Positions 1 to 7,928 of a stretch of DNA of 64,000 bases are shown in pieces. The DNA is taken from assembly GCF_003014475.1 (NCBI RefSeq), contig NZ_PYGJ01000010.1, positions 1 to 64,000 on the forward strand, written 5' to 3'. A model generated the notes under the pieces. The model ran no database searches, was not told the origin of the DNA, and worked only from the letters and a program-made list of their open reading frames with translations. Made by a program: the position numbers and the translations under genes. Source of the stretch: Shimia abyssi (GTDB lineage Bacteria > Pseudomonadota > Alphaproteobacteria > Rhodobacterales > Rhodobacteraceae). The stretch's first letter is position 1, and each line of letters opens with the position of its first letter.

Positions 1-83
1 AAGATCAAAACAAGGAAACAAAACCGCAATCAATATCCCAACAAAAAGAACATACCTATTCAACAAAAATACAGGAAAAAGAA

Positions 84-1028
84 TCAAATAAGGGGTGTTT
101 TCTGCGCTGCCACGTCCGCCGCAACCAGCGCCTTATAGAGCGCCCTTAAGCGCAGCGTCATTGGACCCGCGCCCGATGTGCTGCCGATCACCTTGCCGTC
201 AATCTCGGCCACCGGTGTCTGCGCGCCAAACGTTCCGGTAAGAAACGCCTCATCCGCGCCATAGGCCTCGTATAGCGAATAGTTCTTTTCGCGCACCGGA
301 ATGTCGTTTTCCCGGCACAGATCGATCACCTTCTGGCGCGTCACGCCATTCATGCAATAATCCCCGGTCGAGGTCCAAACCTCGCCCCGGCGCACGATGA
401 AGAAATTGCAGGCGTTGGTCGTGTTCACAAATCCATGCGGATCCAGCATCAGCGCCTCATCGGCCCCTGCCTGTTCGGCCTGTAAACAGGCAATCACACA
501 GTTCAGCTTGGAATGGCTGTTGAACTTGGCATCCTGACTGGTCGGCAGCCCGCGCACCTGTGGCACCGTGGCCAGCCTGATCCCCTTGGCCTGCACGTTT
601 TCTGCCGGTTTGGAATGCTCAACAATCGCCACGATAGTCGGCCCGAAGCGCGACAGGCTGGGGTGCTGAAACGGCTTGGCCTTGCGGCCGCGCGTGATCA
701 TCAGACGGCAATGTGCATCGCCTGTCATGCCATTCGCCGCTGCCGTGCGGTTCAGAATGTCGCGAATATCCGCAGGCCCCATGTCAATCTCTAGCGACAC
801 CGATTTCAGCGAATTGAACAGCCGGTCCATGTGCTCGTCAAAAAACGCCCAACACCCATCGTACAGTCGCATCCCCTCCCACATGCCGTCGCCCAGCATG
901 AAACCGCTGTCATAGACCGACACCTTGGCCGCGTCCTTGTGCACGATCTCGCCGTTCACATAGATCAACAGATCGTCGTTGCGTGCATCCGCCTCTGCGT
1001 CATGGGTCGTCTGGCCCAGTTCGATCAT
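84..1028 (-). CDS. PLP-dependent class IV aminotransferase (branched-chain or D-amino-acid type)
   Basis: A 314-residue fold-type IV PLP aminotransferase. The N-terminus carries IYVNGEIV and VYDSGFMLGDGMWEGMR, which match the family start, and the C-terminal half carries GADEALMLDPHGFVNTT and FLTGTFGAQTPVAEIDG, the cofactor-phosphate region. Family members transfer amino groups between 2-oxo acids and branched-chain or D-amino acids in the cytosol; which substrate applies here cannot be read. The segment expected to hold the Schiff-base lysine reads DAKFNSHSKLN, with two lysines and no classic K-x-L-N spacing, so the catalytic lysine is uncertain. The start overlaps the stop of the upstream rhodanese gene by 4 bases (ATGA), which suggests translational coupling. 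Confidence 0.85.
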   Translation of the reverse strand: MIELGQTTHDAEADARNDDLLIYVNGEIVHKDAAKVSVYDSGFMLGDGMWEGMRLYDGCWAFFDEHMDRLFNSLKSVSLEIDMGPADIRDILNRTAAANGMTGDAHCRLMITRGRKAKPFQHPSLSRFGPTIVAIVEHSKPAENVQAKGIRLATVPQVRGLPTSQDAKFNSHSKLNCVIACLQAEQAGADEALMLDPHGFVNTTNACNFFIVRRGEVWTSTGDYCMNGVTRQKVIDLCRENDIPVREKNYSLYEAYGADEAFLTGTFGAQTPVAEIDGKVIGSTSGAGPMTLRLRALYKALVAADVAAQKTPLI

Positions 1029-1438
1029 GCACCCTCCCCCCTTGACGCAGAAGGGATTTCAACGGGCCCACCCTGCTTCTCCCACGTCGAAAATCCCTCT
1101 TTCAAATGCGCTGCCTCAAACCCCATGTCCTGCAGCAACGCCACCGAAAGTGCCGAGCGCCAGCCAGACGCGCAATGGAAGACAAATTTGCGGTCCTCGC
1201 CAAAGATTGGCTTGAAATATGGGCTCTCGGGATCAACCCAGAACTCCAGCATCCCGCGCGGACAGTGGAAACTGCCGGGGATATAACCCAGTTTCTGGCG
1301 TTCCCGCACGTCGCGCAGATCAACAACCAAAACCGACGGGTCGTCCAGCATTGCGATCATGTCCGGCGTTTCCACCTCTTCGATCCGCGCTCGTGCGGCG
1401 CTGACCATCTCTTTGACCGAAGTCCTCAATTTTGGCAT
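1025..1438 (-). CDS. Rhodanese-domain sulfurtransferase
   Basis: A single rhodanese domain of about 137 residues. Visible motifs are VLVVDLRDVRERQKLGYIPG in the first half and the active-site loop FHCASGWRSAL, whose cysteine is the expected persulfide carrier; GFSTWEKQGGPV closes the fold. Such proteins move sulfane sulfur from thiosulfate or cysteine-derived donors to acceptors; the acceptor is unknown. The reading frame is open ten codons further upstream, but a strong purine-rich ribosome binding site (AAAAGGGGGGCAG) lies directly before the ATG at 1438, so I place the start there. It is coupled to the aminotransferase gene downstream by a 4-base overlap. Confidence 0.85.
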   Translation of the reverse strand: MPKLRTSVKEMVSAARARIEEVETPDMIAMLDDPSVLVVDLRDVRERQKLGYIPGSFHCPRGMLEFWVDPESPYFKPIFGEDRKFVFHCASGWRSALSVALLQDMGFEAAHLKEGFSTWEKQGGPVEIPSASRGEGA

Positions 1439-1584
1439 CTGCCCCCCTTTTGCCGTCTGCGCGGTCACATCAATTCAATCCCGCCACCCAAAGTAGTGAC
1501 GCCATTCAATCGCACCATCAAGCTCGACCTCACATTTTGCAGGCGTTGAACACGCGGGCCTTCCTCGTTGCCAAATCGCGACCA

Positions 1585-1623
1585 AAACAAAAAACACCGC
1601 CCCAGATCACTCCGGCGCGGTGT
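1585..1623 (-). terminator. Rho-independent terminator of the inositol ABC operon
   Basis: On the minus strand the arms ACACCGC and GCGGTGT (1617-1623 and 1594-1600) can pair around a 16-base loop and are followed at once by six T residues. It lies 22 bases beyond the ABC ATPase stop, where the transporter transcript should end. Confidence 0.65.
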
Positions 1624-1644
1624 CATTTAATCAAATACGTCAGA

Positions 1645-2439
1645 TCAGACAGTTCCGCCGAGGCTCCCCTCAAGCGCAACCAGCTCCTGACCACCGGCCA
1701 TCAGATCCTGCAACTCTTCTGGCGTGATCTGCCCGCGTTGCGCGGTGCCCAGCGTTTTGCCACGGTTCAGCACGGTAAAGCGATCTCCCACGGCCATCGC
1801 GTGGCGTACGTTGTGTGTGATGAAGACTACCGCGATCCCCTGCTTGCGCACCTTGTCGATGGTCGCCAGCACGTTCGCGGTCTGACGCACACCAAGGGCC
1901 GAGGTCGGCTCGTCCAAAATCAGCACTTTCGCGCCAAAATGAACCGCACGGGCAATGGCAACCGTTTGACGCTCACCGCCCGACAAAGTCCCGACCGCCT
2001 GATCCGGCCCCCGCAGGTTGATGCCCATCTTGCGCATCTCTTCCATGGTGACCCGGTTGGCCTTTTCATGATCAAAGAACGACATGCCAGCCACTTTCTT
2101 GGTCGGCTCATTGCCCATAAAAAAGTTACGGCTGACAGACATCAGCGGGATCATCGCCAAATGCTGGTGCACGGTTGCAATCCCCGCCGAAATCGCATCC
2201 CGGGGATCTGCAAAATGCATCTCCTGACCTTCGAAATGGATTTCGCCATGGGTGGGTTTGTGCACACCAGACATCGTTTTGATAAAGGTCGATTTTCCGG
2301 CACCGTTATCACCCAACAGGCAATGACATTCGCCGGGATACACCTCGACCGACACCCCAGCCAGCGCAATCACGCTGCCAAAATGCTTTTCGATGTTCTT
2401 CATCTGAATGATGGGCGCATGTTCTGTACGAGAGTTCAT
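1645..2439 (-). CDS. Sugar/inositol ABC transporter ATP-binding protein (CUT2 type, single domain)
   Basis: Cytoplasmic ATPase of an ABC importer. The Walker A motif GDNGAGKST, the signature LSGGERQ and the Walker B motif VLILDEPTSAL are all present in order in 264 residues. CUT2 ATPases such as RbsA usually carry two fused nucleotide domains of about 500 residues; this one has a single domain, like FrcA, and would have to act as a homodimer. It follows the permease gene with a 1-base gap and precedes a terminator. The LacI operator upstream and the neighbouring iol genes make myo-inositol the likely substrate; a related polyol or sugar is possible. Confidence 0.9.
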   Translation of the reverse strand: MNSRTEHAPIIQMKNIEKHFGSVIALAGVSVEVYPGECHCLLGDNGAGKSTFIKTMSGVHKPTHGEIHFEGQEMHFADPRDAISAGIATVHQHLAMIPLMSVSRNFFMGNEPTKKVAGMSFFDHEKANRVTMEEMRKMGINLRGPDQAVGTLSGGERQTVAIARAVHFGAKVLILDEPTSALGVRQTANVLATIDKVRKQGIAVVFITHNVRHAMAVGDRFTVLNRGKTLGTAQRGQITPEELQDLMAGGQELVALEGSLGGTV

Positions 2440-2440
2440 A

Positions 2441-3571
2441 TCAACGCTCCCCCGTAATGATGCGACGGATATACGTGTTCAGGATCACAGCACCGAGCAG
2501 GATCACCCCAAGGAACACCCTAAAGAGCGAACTTTCGACCCCGGCAAAGAACAGACCCTGCTGCACCACACCAAAGATCAACGCCCCCAGCGCCGCCCCA
2601 ATGACAGAGCCATATCCGCCCGTCAAAAGCGCGCCACCGATCACAACCGCAATGATCGCCTCAAATTCCTTGAGCAAACCACGGTCCGCCCCGGCAGAGC
2701 CGAACTCCATCACCTGACAGGTTGCAAACACACAGGCGCAGAACGCGGTGAACATGAACATCAGGATTTTGACGCGGTTCACTGGCACACCCGAGTTGCG
2801 CGCTGCTTCTGCGTCGCCACCCGAGGCAAAGATCCAGTTGCCGAATTTGGTCTTGGTCAACAGAATATGACCCAACACCACCAGTATCAGCGCCCAAACG
2901 ATCAGCATCGGCACGCCGTCAACAACTGGTTGCCCGGCCCGCGATCCGCGCTCAAACACCGCGATAATCCCGGCGTCACCCATCCACTGGAAAAATCCGG
3001 TCAGGATCTTGCCGCCAAACACCGCTGCCAGCCAATCACCTTCGGAAACATCCTTGATGCCGCCAATGATCGTCTTGCGTTCGATCGTCTGTGGGAAATA
3101 AATCGTAAACCCGCGTAGAATGAACAGGAACGCCAGCGTCACGATGAAGCTTGGCAAACCTGTGCGGATCACGATGAACCCGTTCAACGCGCCCAGCGCG
3201 ATGCACAGGATAAAGGCCGTGATAATGGCCATCCACACCGGCCAGCCCAACGTGACCGAGAAGATTGCGATCATCATGCCCGCAAAGCCGATCATCGACC
3301 CGACCGACAGGTCAAACTCGCCCGCAATCATCAACAAACAGGCACCCACTGCGATAATCATGAATTGGGCCGAAACCTGGCTCCAGTTCATAATGCCCTG
3401 GCTGTTGAACATGCCCGAGTCAAAGGCGAAAAGAAGGAAAAGAGCGAATACAATGGCGGTGCCCACAATGCCGCCGAGTTCAGGGCGGATCATGGCTTCG
3501 CGGAACTTAGAGCGTTGTTTAATACGCTCGTCACCGCCTGCCGCCGCATTAGGTGCGTCAGACATGGTCAT
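2441..3571 (-). CDS. Sugar/inositol ABC transporter permease (CUT2 type)
   Basis: An inner-membrane permease of 376 residues with a hydrophilic start followed by about nine to ten hydrophobic segments. The conserved CUT2 stretch MIAGEFDLSVGSMIGFAG appears at about residues 80-98, and GGALLTGGYGSVIGA is near the C-terminus. It forms the translocation path with the ATPase encoded directly downstream. The first ATG (3571) and a second in-frame ATG two codons later both fit a GAGG ribosome binding site. A hairpin followed by a U-tract separates it from the binding-protein gene upstream, which may lower its expression relative to that gene. Confidence 0.9.
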   Translation of the reverse strand: MTMSDAPNAAAGGDERIKQRSKFREAMIRPELGGIVGTAIVFALFLLFAFDSGMFNSQGIMNWSQVSAQFMIIAVGACLLMIAGEFDLSVGSMIGFAGMMIAIFSVTLGWPVWMAIITAFILCIALGALNGFIVIRTGLPSFIVTLAFLFILRGFTIYFPQTIERKTIIGGIKDVSEGDWLAAVFGGKILTGFFQWMGDAGIIAVFERGSRAGQPVVDGVPMLIVWALILVVLGHILLTKTKFGNWIFASGGDAEAARNSGVPVNRVKILMFMFTAFCACVFATCQVMEFGSAGADRGLLKEFEAIIAVVIGGALLTGGYGSVIGAALGALIFGVVQQGLFFAGVESSLFRVFLGVILLGAVILNTYIRRIITGER

Positions 3572-3602
3572 GGACCTCGATTAAGTTTGGATTGGGGTAG
3601 CG

Positions 3603-3638
3603 AAAAAAGAAGGGGCGGCCAGCACGTGCCAGCCGCCC
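3603..3638 (-). terminator. Intercistronic hairpin (attenuator) between binding protein and permease
   Basis: On the minus strand GGGCGGC and GCCGCCC (3632-3638 and 3613-3619) enclose the self-complementary GCACGTGC, giving a long hairpin, followed by CTTCTTTTTT. It lies between the binding-protein stop and the permease start, the usual place for partial termination that keeps binding-protein mRNA in excess. Confidence 0.6.
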
Positions 3639-3648
3639 ACAACATTAA

Positions 3649-4599
3649 TCAGCGATATTCGCCGGCATACTTCTCGACCAGGGTCAGACCATCAGCAGTC
3701 ACAAACCCAGGGCCAGAGTTGATGTTGTTACCCGGCAGAACGCCGTAGCGGTGATAGTTGGTCATAACCACAACCGGCAGGTATGCCTGCAGGAACGGCT
3801 GCTGGTCGATGCCCCAGTTAATGGTGCCCGCCTTAATGCCTTTGACGATTTCTTCACCCAGATCGAAGGTGCCGAAATAGATGTCACCGGCCATGCCGTT
3901 TTCATCCAGCGCCAACAGGGTTGGATCAGCAGATGTCGGGCCAAGCGTCAGAACGGCGTCTGTATCAGGATTAGCTGACAGATACGCCAGAACCTTGTTC
4001 TTGATTTCCGATGGATCCTGACCCGAGTCGATCATCTGGTTGGCCAGATCAATACCCAGACCATCCGCGAAGCCCTGGCAACGCTCGGTCGACGATGGCG
4101 ACGAGATATAGTGGTTCACGCAGAGGAACGATCCAACGCCGTCACCCTTTGCACGCAGACCAGCCGCATGGCCAGCATCATATTCGGGCTGACCCACATA
4201 CATCAGCGCGCCTACTTCGCGTGCCTGCTCAGGGGTGCCTGAGTTCATGATGATCACATCAACACCGGAATCAACCGCCGCCTGAATGGGGCCGGACAGA
4301 ACGTCATAGTCGCTCAGCGTGGTGATGATGCCGTTTGGCCCAGACGCTGCCGCCTGCTCGATGATACGCGCCATGTCGGCCAAATCGCCGGTGGGCGGGT
4401 TGCGGTATTCGACCTCAACACCCATCTGCTCGCCCGCAAGCGCGATGCCGTTCTTGATGGTGTTCCACCAGCTGTCGCTGTCGGGTGCGTGGCTGACGAG
4501 GATATATTTCTCGCCCTCAGCAGACGCCACAGTTGCCGCCATCAGCGGCGTTACAATAACTGCCGCGGCCAGTGCGGCCTTCTTGAAAATTGATTGCAT
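3649..4599 (-). CDS. Periplasmic sugar/inositol-binding protein of the ABC transporter
   Basis: A 316-residue Peripla_BP_4-type binding protein. The first 27 residues form a Sec signal peptide (two lysines, a long alanine-rich stretch, ending ASA before EGEKY). Family features include YILVSHAPDSDSWWNTI at the start of the mature protein and FGTFDLGEEIVKGI near residue 240. It would capture the sugar or cyclitol in the periplasm for the permease and ATPase. It is first in the operon, with a good AGGGAGG ribosome binding site. The palindromic LacI operator lies about 90 bases upstream. Ligand specificity is inferred from context only. Confidence 0.9.
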   Translation of the reverse strand: MQSIFKKAALAAAVIVTPLMAATVASAEGEKYILVSHAPDSDSWWNTIKNGIALAGEQMGVEVEYRNPPTGDLADMARIIEQAAASGPNGIITTLSDYDVLSGPIQAAVDSGVDVIIMNSGTPEQAREVGALMYVGQPEYDAGHAAGLRAKGDGVGSFLCVNHYISSPSSTERCQGFADGLGIDLANQMIDSGQDPSEIKNKVLAYLSANPDTDAVLTLGPTSADPTLLALDENGMAGDIYFGTFDLGEEIVKGIKAGTINWGIDQQPFLQAYLPVVVMTNYHRYGVLPGNNINSGPGFVTADGLTLVEKYAGEYR

Positions 4600-4686
4600 A
4601 CTTTTCCTCCCTAAAGTCTCCGGTCAAGGCGAGAGATCGGAATCTCTCCACCCTTCGACTCAAAACTAAGCACATCGCGACCCATA

Positions 4687-4702
4687 TTGCAACCGGTTGC
4701 AA
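4687..4702. promoter_or_regulatory. LacI-family operator (TTGCAACCGGTTGCAA), copy 1
   Basis: A perfect 16-bp palindrome in the divergent promoter region between the binding-protein gene and the lacI-type gene. The centre CG with flanking inverted arms is typical of LacI-family operators. The same sequence recurs at 9088-9105, the only other copy seen in the window. Confidence 0.8.
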
Positions 4703-4780
4703 ATTATGCTCTCCTATTTTTCACAAGCCTGCGGTAAACCTCGCAAATTGTCACAGCCAGCCATGGGAGCAGCCAACCGA

Positions 4781-5782
4781 ATGTCGATCACACTCAAAGA
4801 AGTGGCCCAACGTGCGGGTGTCTCGCGGTCGGCCGTGTCACGCACGTTCACCGATGGTGCTTCGGTCTCTGAGAAGATGCGGCGCAAGGTTGAAAAAGCG
4901 GCCAAGGAACTGGGTTACAGTCCCAACGCGCTGGCCTCTTCGCTGACCACAGGCCGCACCAAGATGATCGGCCTGATCTCGAACAACTTTCACAACCCGA
5001 TCTTCCTACAAGTCTTTGATCTCTTTACACGCGGCCTTCAGGAACGCGGCTTGCGCCCCCTTCTTGTGAACCTCACAGACGAGGTCGATCCGGAAAACTC
5101 GGTCCGCATGTTGCGCCAATACAGCGTAGATGGCGTGGTGGTGGCATCTTCCACCCTGCCCCCGGAATTTGCCGAGGCATTCCGCGATGCCAAAATGCCC
5201 GTTGTGCACTCCTTTGGCCGTCAATCTGCCAACCCAAAAGTGCACGTCGTTGGCATCGACAACGTCGAATGTGGGCGCATGGTTGCGCGCACGTTGTACG
5301 AGCGGGGGTATACTGACGTTGCCTTTCTTGGTGGTCCAGAAAACGCGACCTCGACCCAGGATCGCCAAAAAGGGTTCCTCTGGCAGCTCTCTGAGTACCC
5401 ATCAATGAACGTCAGCCACAGTTTTGCCGACGCCTATTCGTTTGAGGCCGGGCGCCGCGAAATGCTCCGTCTGCTAGACGCGGGCAAACCCGCGCAGGCG
5501 TACTTCTGCGGGGATGATGTCTTGTCTATCGGGGCACTTTCCGCAGTCTGTGATCGCGGATTGAAAGTACCTGATGACATTGGAATCATTGGGCTAAACG
5601 ACATGGAAATGTCCCGCTGGGAGAATATCGACCTCACGACCGTTCACCAGCCGATCAGCCAGATTGTCACCTCTTCGGTGGAATTGGTCGTTGCCATGCT
5701 CGACGAACCCGACAGGTTCCCCGAGGCGCGGATTTTCCCCTGCTCAGTGGTGGACCGGGGCACGTTGCGCCCCGCTCCTTAA
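4781..5782 (+). CDS. LacI-family transcriptional regulator of inositol uptake and catabolism
   Basis: The N-terminal helix-turn-helix reads TLKEVAQRAGVSRSAVSRTF, followed by the hinge SPNALASSLTTGRT and a periplasmic-binding-protein-like sensor domain; the length of 333 residues is normal for LacI. I chose the ATG at 4781 because it places the helix-turn-helix at residue 4, as in the family; ATGs at 4763 and 4697 are also in frame, but the latter would lie inside the operator. It is divergent from the transporter operon, and a palindrome fitting this family is present in its own promoter and before the catabolic genes, so autorepression plus inducer release by inositol or a derivative is the simplest model. 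Confidence 0.9.
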   Translation: MSITLKEVAQRAGVSRSAVSRTFTDGASVSEKMRRKVEKAAKELGYSPNALASSLTTGRTKMIGLISNNFHNPIFLQVFDLFTRGLQERGLRPLLVNLTDEVDPENSVRMLRQYSVDGVVVASSTLPPEFAEAFRDAKMPVVHSFGRQSANPKVHVVGIDNVECGRMVARTLYERGYTDVAFLGGPENATSTQDRQKGFLWQLSEYPSMNVSHSFADAYSFEAGRREMLRLLDAGKPAQAYFCGDDVLSIGALSAVCDRGLKVPDDIGIIGLNDMEMSRWENIDLTTVHQPISQIVTSSVELVVAMLDEPDRFPEARIFPCSVVDRGTLRPAP

Positions 5783-5789
5783 TTTCAGT

Positions 5790-6923
5790 TCAGCGAAAGA
5801 TCGACGGACGCGCATCAACCCACGCGCCATTGTCGTTGGATGATGCGACAGCTGCATGAACCGCCGCCATCGACCGCACACCATCCGCCGCATTGGGCAA
5901 CCCATCACGGATCTCGCCGCGAATCGCATCCGCGAGATCGCAATAGATATTGGCCACTGCCAGCGGGAAGCCCTCTGGGTGCGCAATTGCAACGCGCGAC
6001 AAACGCTCCGCATCCGCACTCAGCCCGCCTTCTCCCTTTTCAATGATCTGCGTGCGACCGCCCACCGGTGTATAAATCAACTGGTTCGGCTGTTCAGACG
6101 CCCAGCGCAAACCGCCGGTCTCGCCAAATATCTGGATATCAAACCCATGCTGACGCCCAATCGCCACGGATGATGTCCAGAGCCGCCCAACCGTGCCGCC
6201 ATCCATACGGAAATTGACCATTGCGTCGTCTTCCAACTCTCGGCTGGCAATCGTCGACGCAAAGTCGGCAGACAGAGTTTTCACCTCGTCATCACAGACG
6301 AAGCTGGCCATGTGCAACGCATGAATGCCGCAATCGGCAAACTGCCCGGACACACCTGCCATCTTGGGGTCATAGCGCCAGCGCACACGCGGATTATCCG
6401 CATCTGTCGCGTCTCCATGATGTCCGTGACTAAAGTTTGTCACCACCAGCCGCACTTTGCCGATCTCACCCGTCCGCACCATAGCCCGTGCCTGACGCAC
6501 CATTGGATAGGCCGAGTAGCAATAGTTCACCGCACAGATTTTGCCGGTGGATTCGGCCACGCGCACAATCTCTTCGCCTTCCTCAACGGTCATTGTCATC
6601 GGCTTTTCGCACAGCACGTTGAACCCGGCCTCAAGGAACGATTTGGTAATCTCAAAATGTGTCGAATTCGGAGTCGCAACCGTCACCAGATCAACGCGAT
6701 CCTCGCGACCCTGCTCTCCGGCTAGCATGTCCTCCCAGCCGCCATAGGCCCGGTCAGCCGCCACGCCCAGCCGCTGCGCATACTCTCGCCCAACCTCCGG
6801 GCGATGATCCAGCGCCCCGGCAGCTAATTCAAAATGCCCGTCCGCAAGCGCACCCAACCTGTGCGCTGGTCCGATCTGGCTGCCTTCACCGCCACCGATC
6901 ATTCCCCATTTCAGCTTCTTCAT
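5790..6923 (-). CDS. Gfo/Idh/MocA-family dehydrogenase (inositol/inosose type)
   Basis: A 377-residue NAD(P)-dependent oxidoreductase. The Rossmann start reads KWGMIGGGEGSQIGPAHR, and the catalytic-lysine motif CEKPMTMTVEEGEEI is at about residue 110; the C-terminal half is the mixed alpha/beta substrate domain. Homologues oxidise myo-inositol, scyllo-inositol or inosose derivatives and related sugars. It is the last gene of a three-gene minus-strand unit (7929-9035, 7018-7911, this gene) that runs away from the second LacI operator. It converges with the lacI-type gene with only 7 bases between the stops. A second, different Gfo/Idh gene lies in the same unit, so the two probably act on different inositol stereoisomers. 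Confidence 0.85.
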   Translation of the reverse strand: MKKLKWGMIGGGEGSQIGPAHRLGALADGHFELAAGALDHRPEVGREYAQRLGVAADRAYGGWEDMLAGEQGREDRVDLVTVATPNSTHFEITKSFLEAGFNVLCEKPMTMTVEEGEEIVRVAESTGKICAVNYCYSAYPMVRQARAMVRTGEIGKVRLVVTNFSHGHHGDATDADNPRVRWRYDPKMAGVSGQFADCGIHALHMASFVCDDEVKTLSADFASTIASRELEDDAMVNFRMDGGTVGRLWTSSVAIGRQHGFDIQIFGETGGLRWASEQPNQLIYTPVGGRTQIIEKGEGGLSADAERLSRVAIAHPEGFPLAVANIYCDLADAIRGEIRDGLPNAADGVRSMAAVHAAVASSNDNGAWVDARPSIFR

Positions 6924-6978
6924 GCCAACATCCTTCTCGTGTCACAGGCACCCGTCGACCGCAAAACGGCACAGACGC

Positions 6979-7011
6979 AATACCGACGTAATACCGACGT
7001 AATACCGACGT
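6979..7011. repeat. Three tandem copies of an 11-bp unit (AATACCGACGT)
   Basis: Three identical, directly adjacent 11-bp units lie in the 106-bp space between the Gfo/Idh gene and the TIM-barrel gene. The 11-bp period is close to one DNA turn. No known protein site is recognised; slippage-generated repeats are equally possible. Confidence 0.9.
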
Positions 7012-7017
7012 CGCATT

Positions 7018-7911
7018 TTACGCAAATCCGATCCCTTCAAGATACTCTCGGTTCAGGCGTGCATCCCCCAACGGATCGGGGTCCAACAGCGGGTCACAAT
7101 CCTGTTCTACCGTGCACCATCCTTGGAAATTTGCCTCTAACAGAACGTCGCGCACCGCTGAAAAATTGACATCCCCATCGCCCAGATTACAAAAAATTCC
7201 TTGCCCGCAAGCGTCATAGAACCCGGTCCGGTTTTCAATGACCTCTGCCTTGATCCTTGGGTTTATGTCTTTGAAATGCATATAAGAAATTCTCCCAATA
7301 TGCCGTTTCATAAAGGCCACAGGATCAAACCCGGCGTAGGAATGGTGCCCGGTGTCAAAGCAGATCTTCATGATCTTCTCATCCACTTCATCCAACAGCC
7401 GTTCCAACTCTGGCTCAAAATCCATAAACCCCGCCGCATGAGCGTGGATGCCCACGGTCAATCCATACTCCTCGGTCCCAATCCTTGCCGCCGTCGCAAT
7501 CCGATCCCGATAGGCATTCCATTCGGCCGTTTCCATCTGCTCGGCCTCGCTTGCACGCCCCGCTGTCGGCGCCCTTCGTTCGCTGATTGAGTCAATTAAA
7601 ACAAGGTGTTGTGCGCCATGCGCGGACAGTGAACGACAGGTTCTGTGCGTCGCGTCCAAAACCTCATCCCATTTCTCAGCGTCATGAAACGGGCGAAAAA
7701 CAACGCCGCCAATCAGCTCCAGATCATGCTGCGCCAGCCCCTCACCCAGCTCTACTGGGTCCTCGGGCATGAACCCCACAGGGCCCAGCTCAATGCCCTT
7801 GTATCCCGCCGCTGCGCAGTCCCGCAAAACGGATCGCCAACTCGGATTACGAGGATCATTTGCAAACTCCACACCCCAACTACATGGGGCATTCCCAATT
7901 CTGATTGCCAT
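7018..7911 (-). CDS. IolE/IolI-like TIM-barrel protein (inosose dehydratase or isomerase)
   Basis: A sugar phosphate isomerase/epimerase-like TIM barrel of about 297 residues. It begins IRIGNAPCSWGVEF, and metal-ligand candidates are visible in GIHAHAAG, KICFDTGHHSYAG and YMHFKDIN with a late Glu in WCTVEQDCDP, the arrangement seen in IolE and IolI. IolE dehydrates scyllo-inosose to the diketone that IolD cleaves, which fits the divergent iolD. The start is set at ATG 7911 because GGAG lies 9 bases upstream; an upstream ATG at 7953 would overlap the neighbour by 25 bases. IolE and IolI are hard to separate by eye, so the exact reaction is inferred from the pathway gap. Confidence 0.8.
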   Translation of the reverse strand: MAIRIGNAPCSWGVEFANDPRNPSWRSVLRDCAAAGYKGIELGPVGFMPEDPVELGEGLAQHDLELIGGVVFRPFHDAEKWDEVLDATHRTCRSLSAHGAQHLVLIDSISERRAPTAGRASEAEQMETAEWNAYRDRIATAARIGTEEYGLTVGIHAHAAGFMDFEPELERLLDEVDEKIMKICFDTGHHSYAGFDPVAFMKRHIGRISYMHFKDINPRIKAEVIENRTGFYDACGQGIFCNLGDGDVNFSAVRDVLLEANFQGWCTVEQDCDPLLDPDPLGDARLNREYLEGIGFA

Positions 7912-7928
7912 GGCTTTTTCTCCAACCG

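Noticed and set aside
1432-2457. 341-codon plus-strand frame over the ABC ATPase gene
   Set aside because: Antisense shadow of a clear ATPase gene with Walker motifs on the minus strand.
6979-7011. CRISPR-like repeat array
   Set aside because: The units are directly adjacent 11-mers with no spacers and no cas genes.
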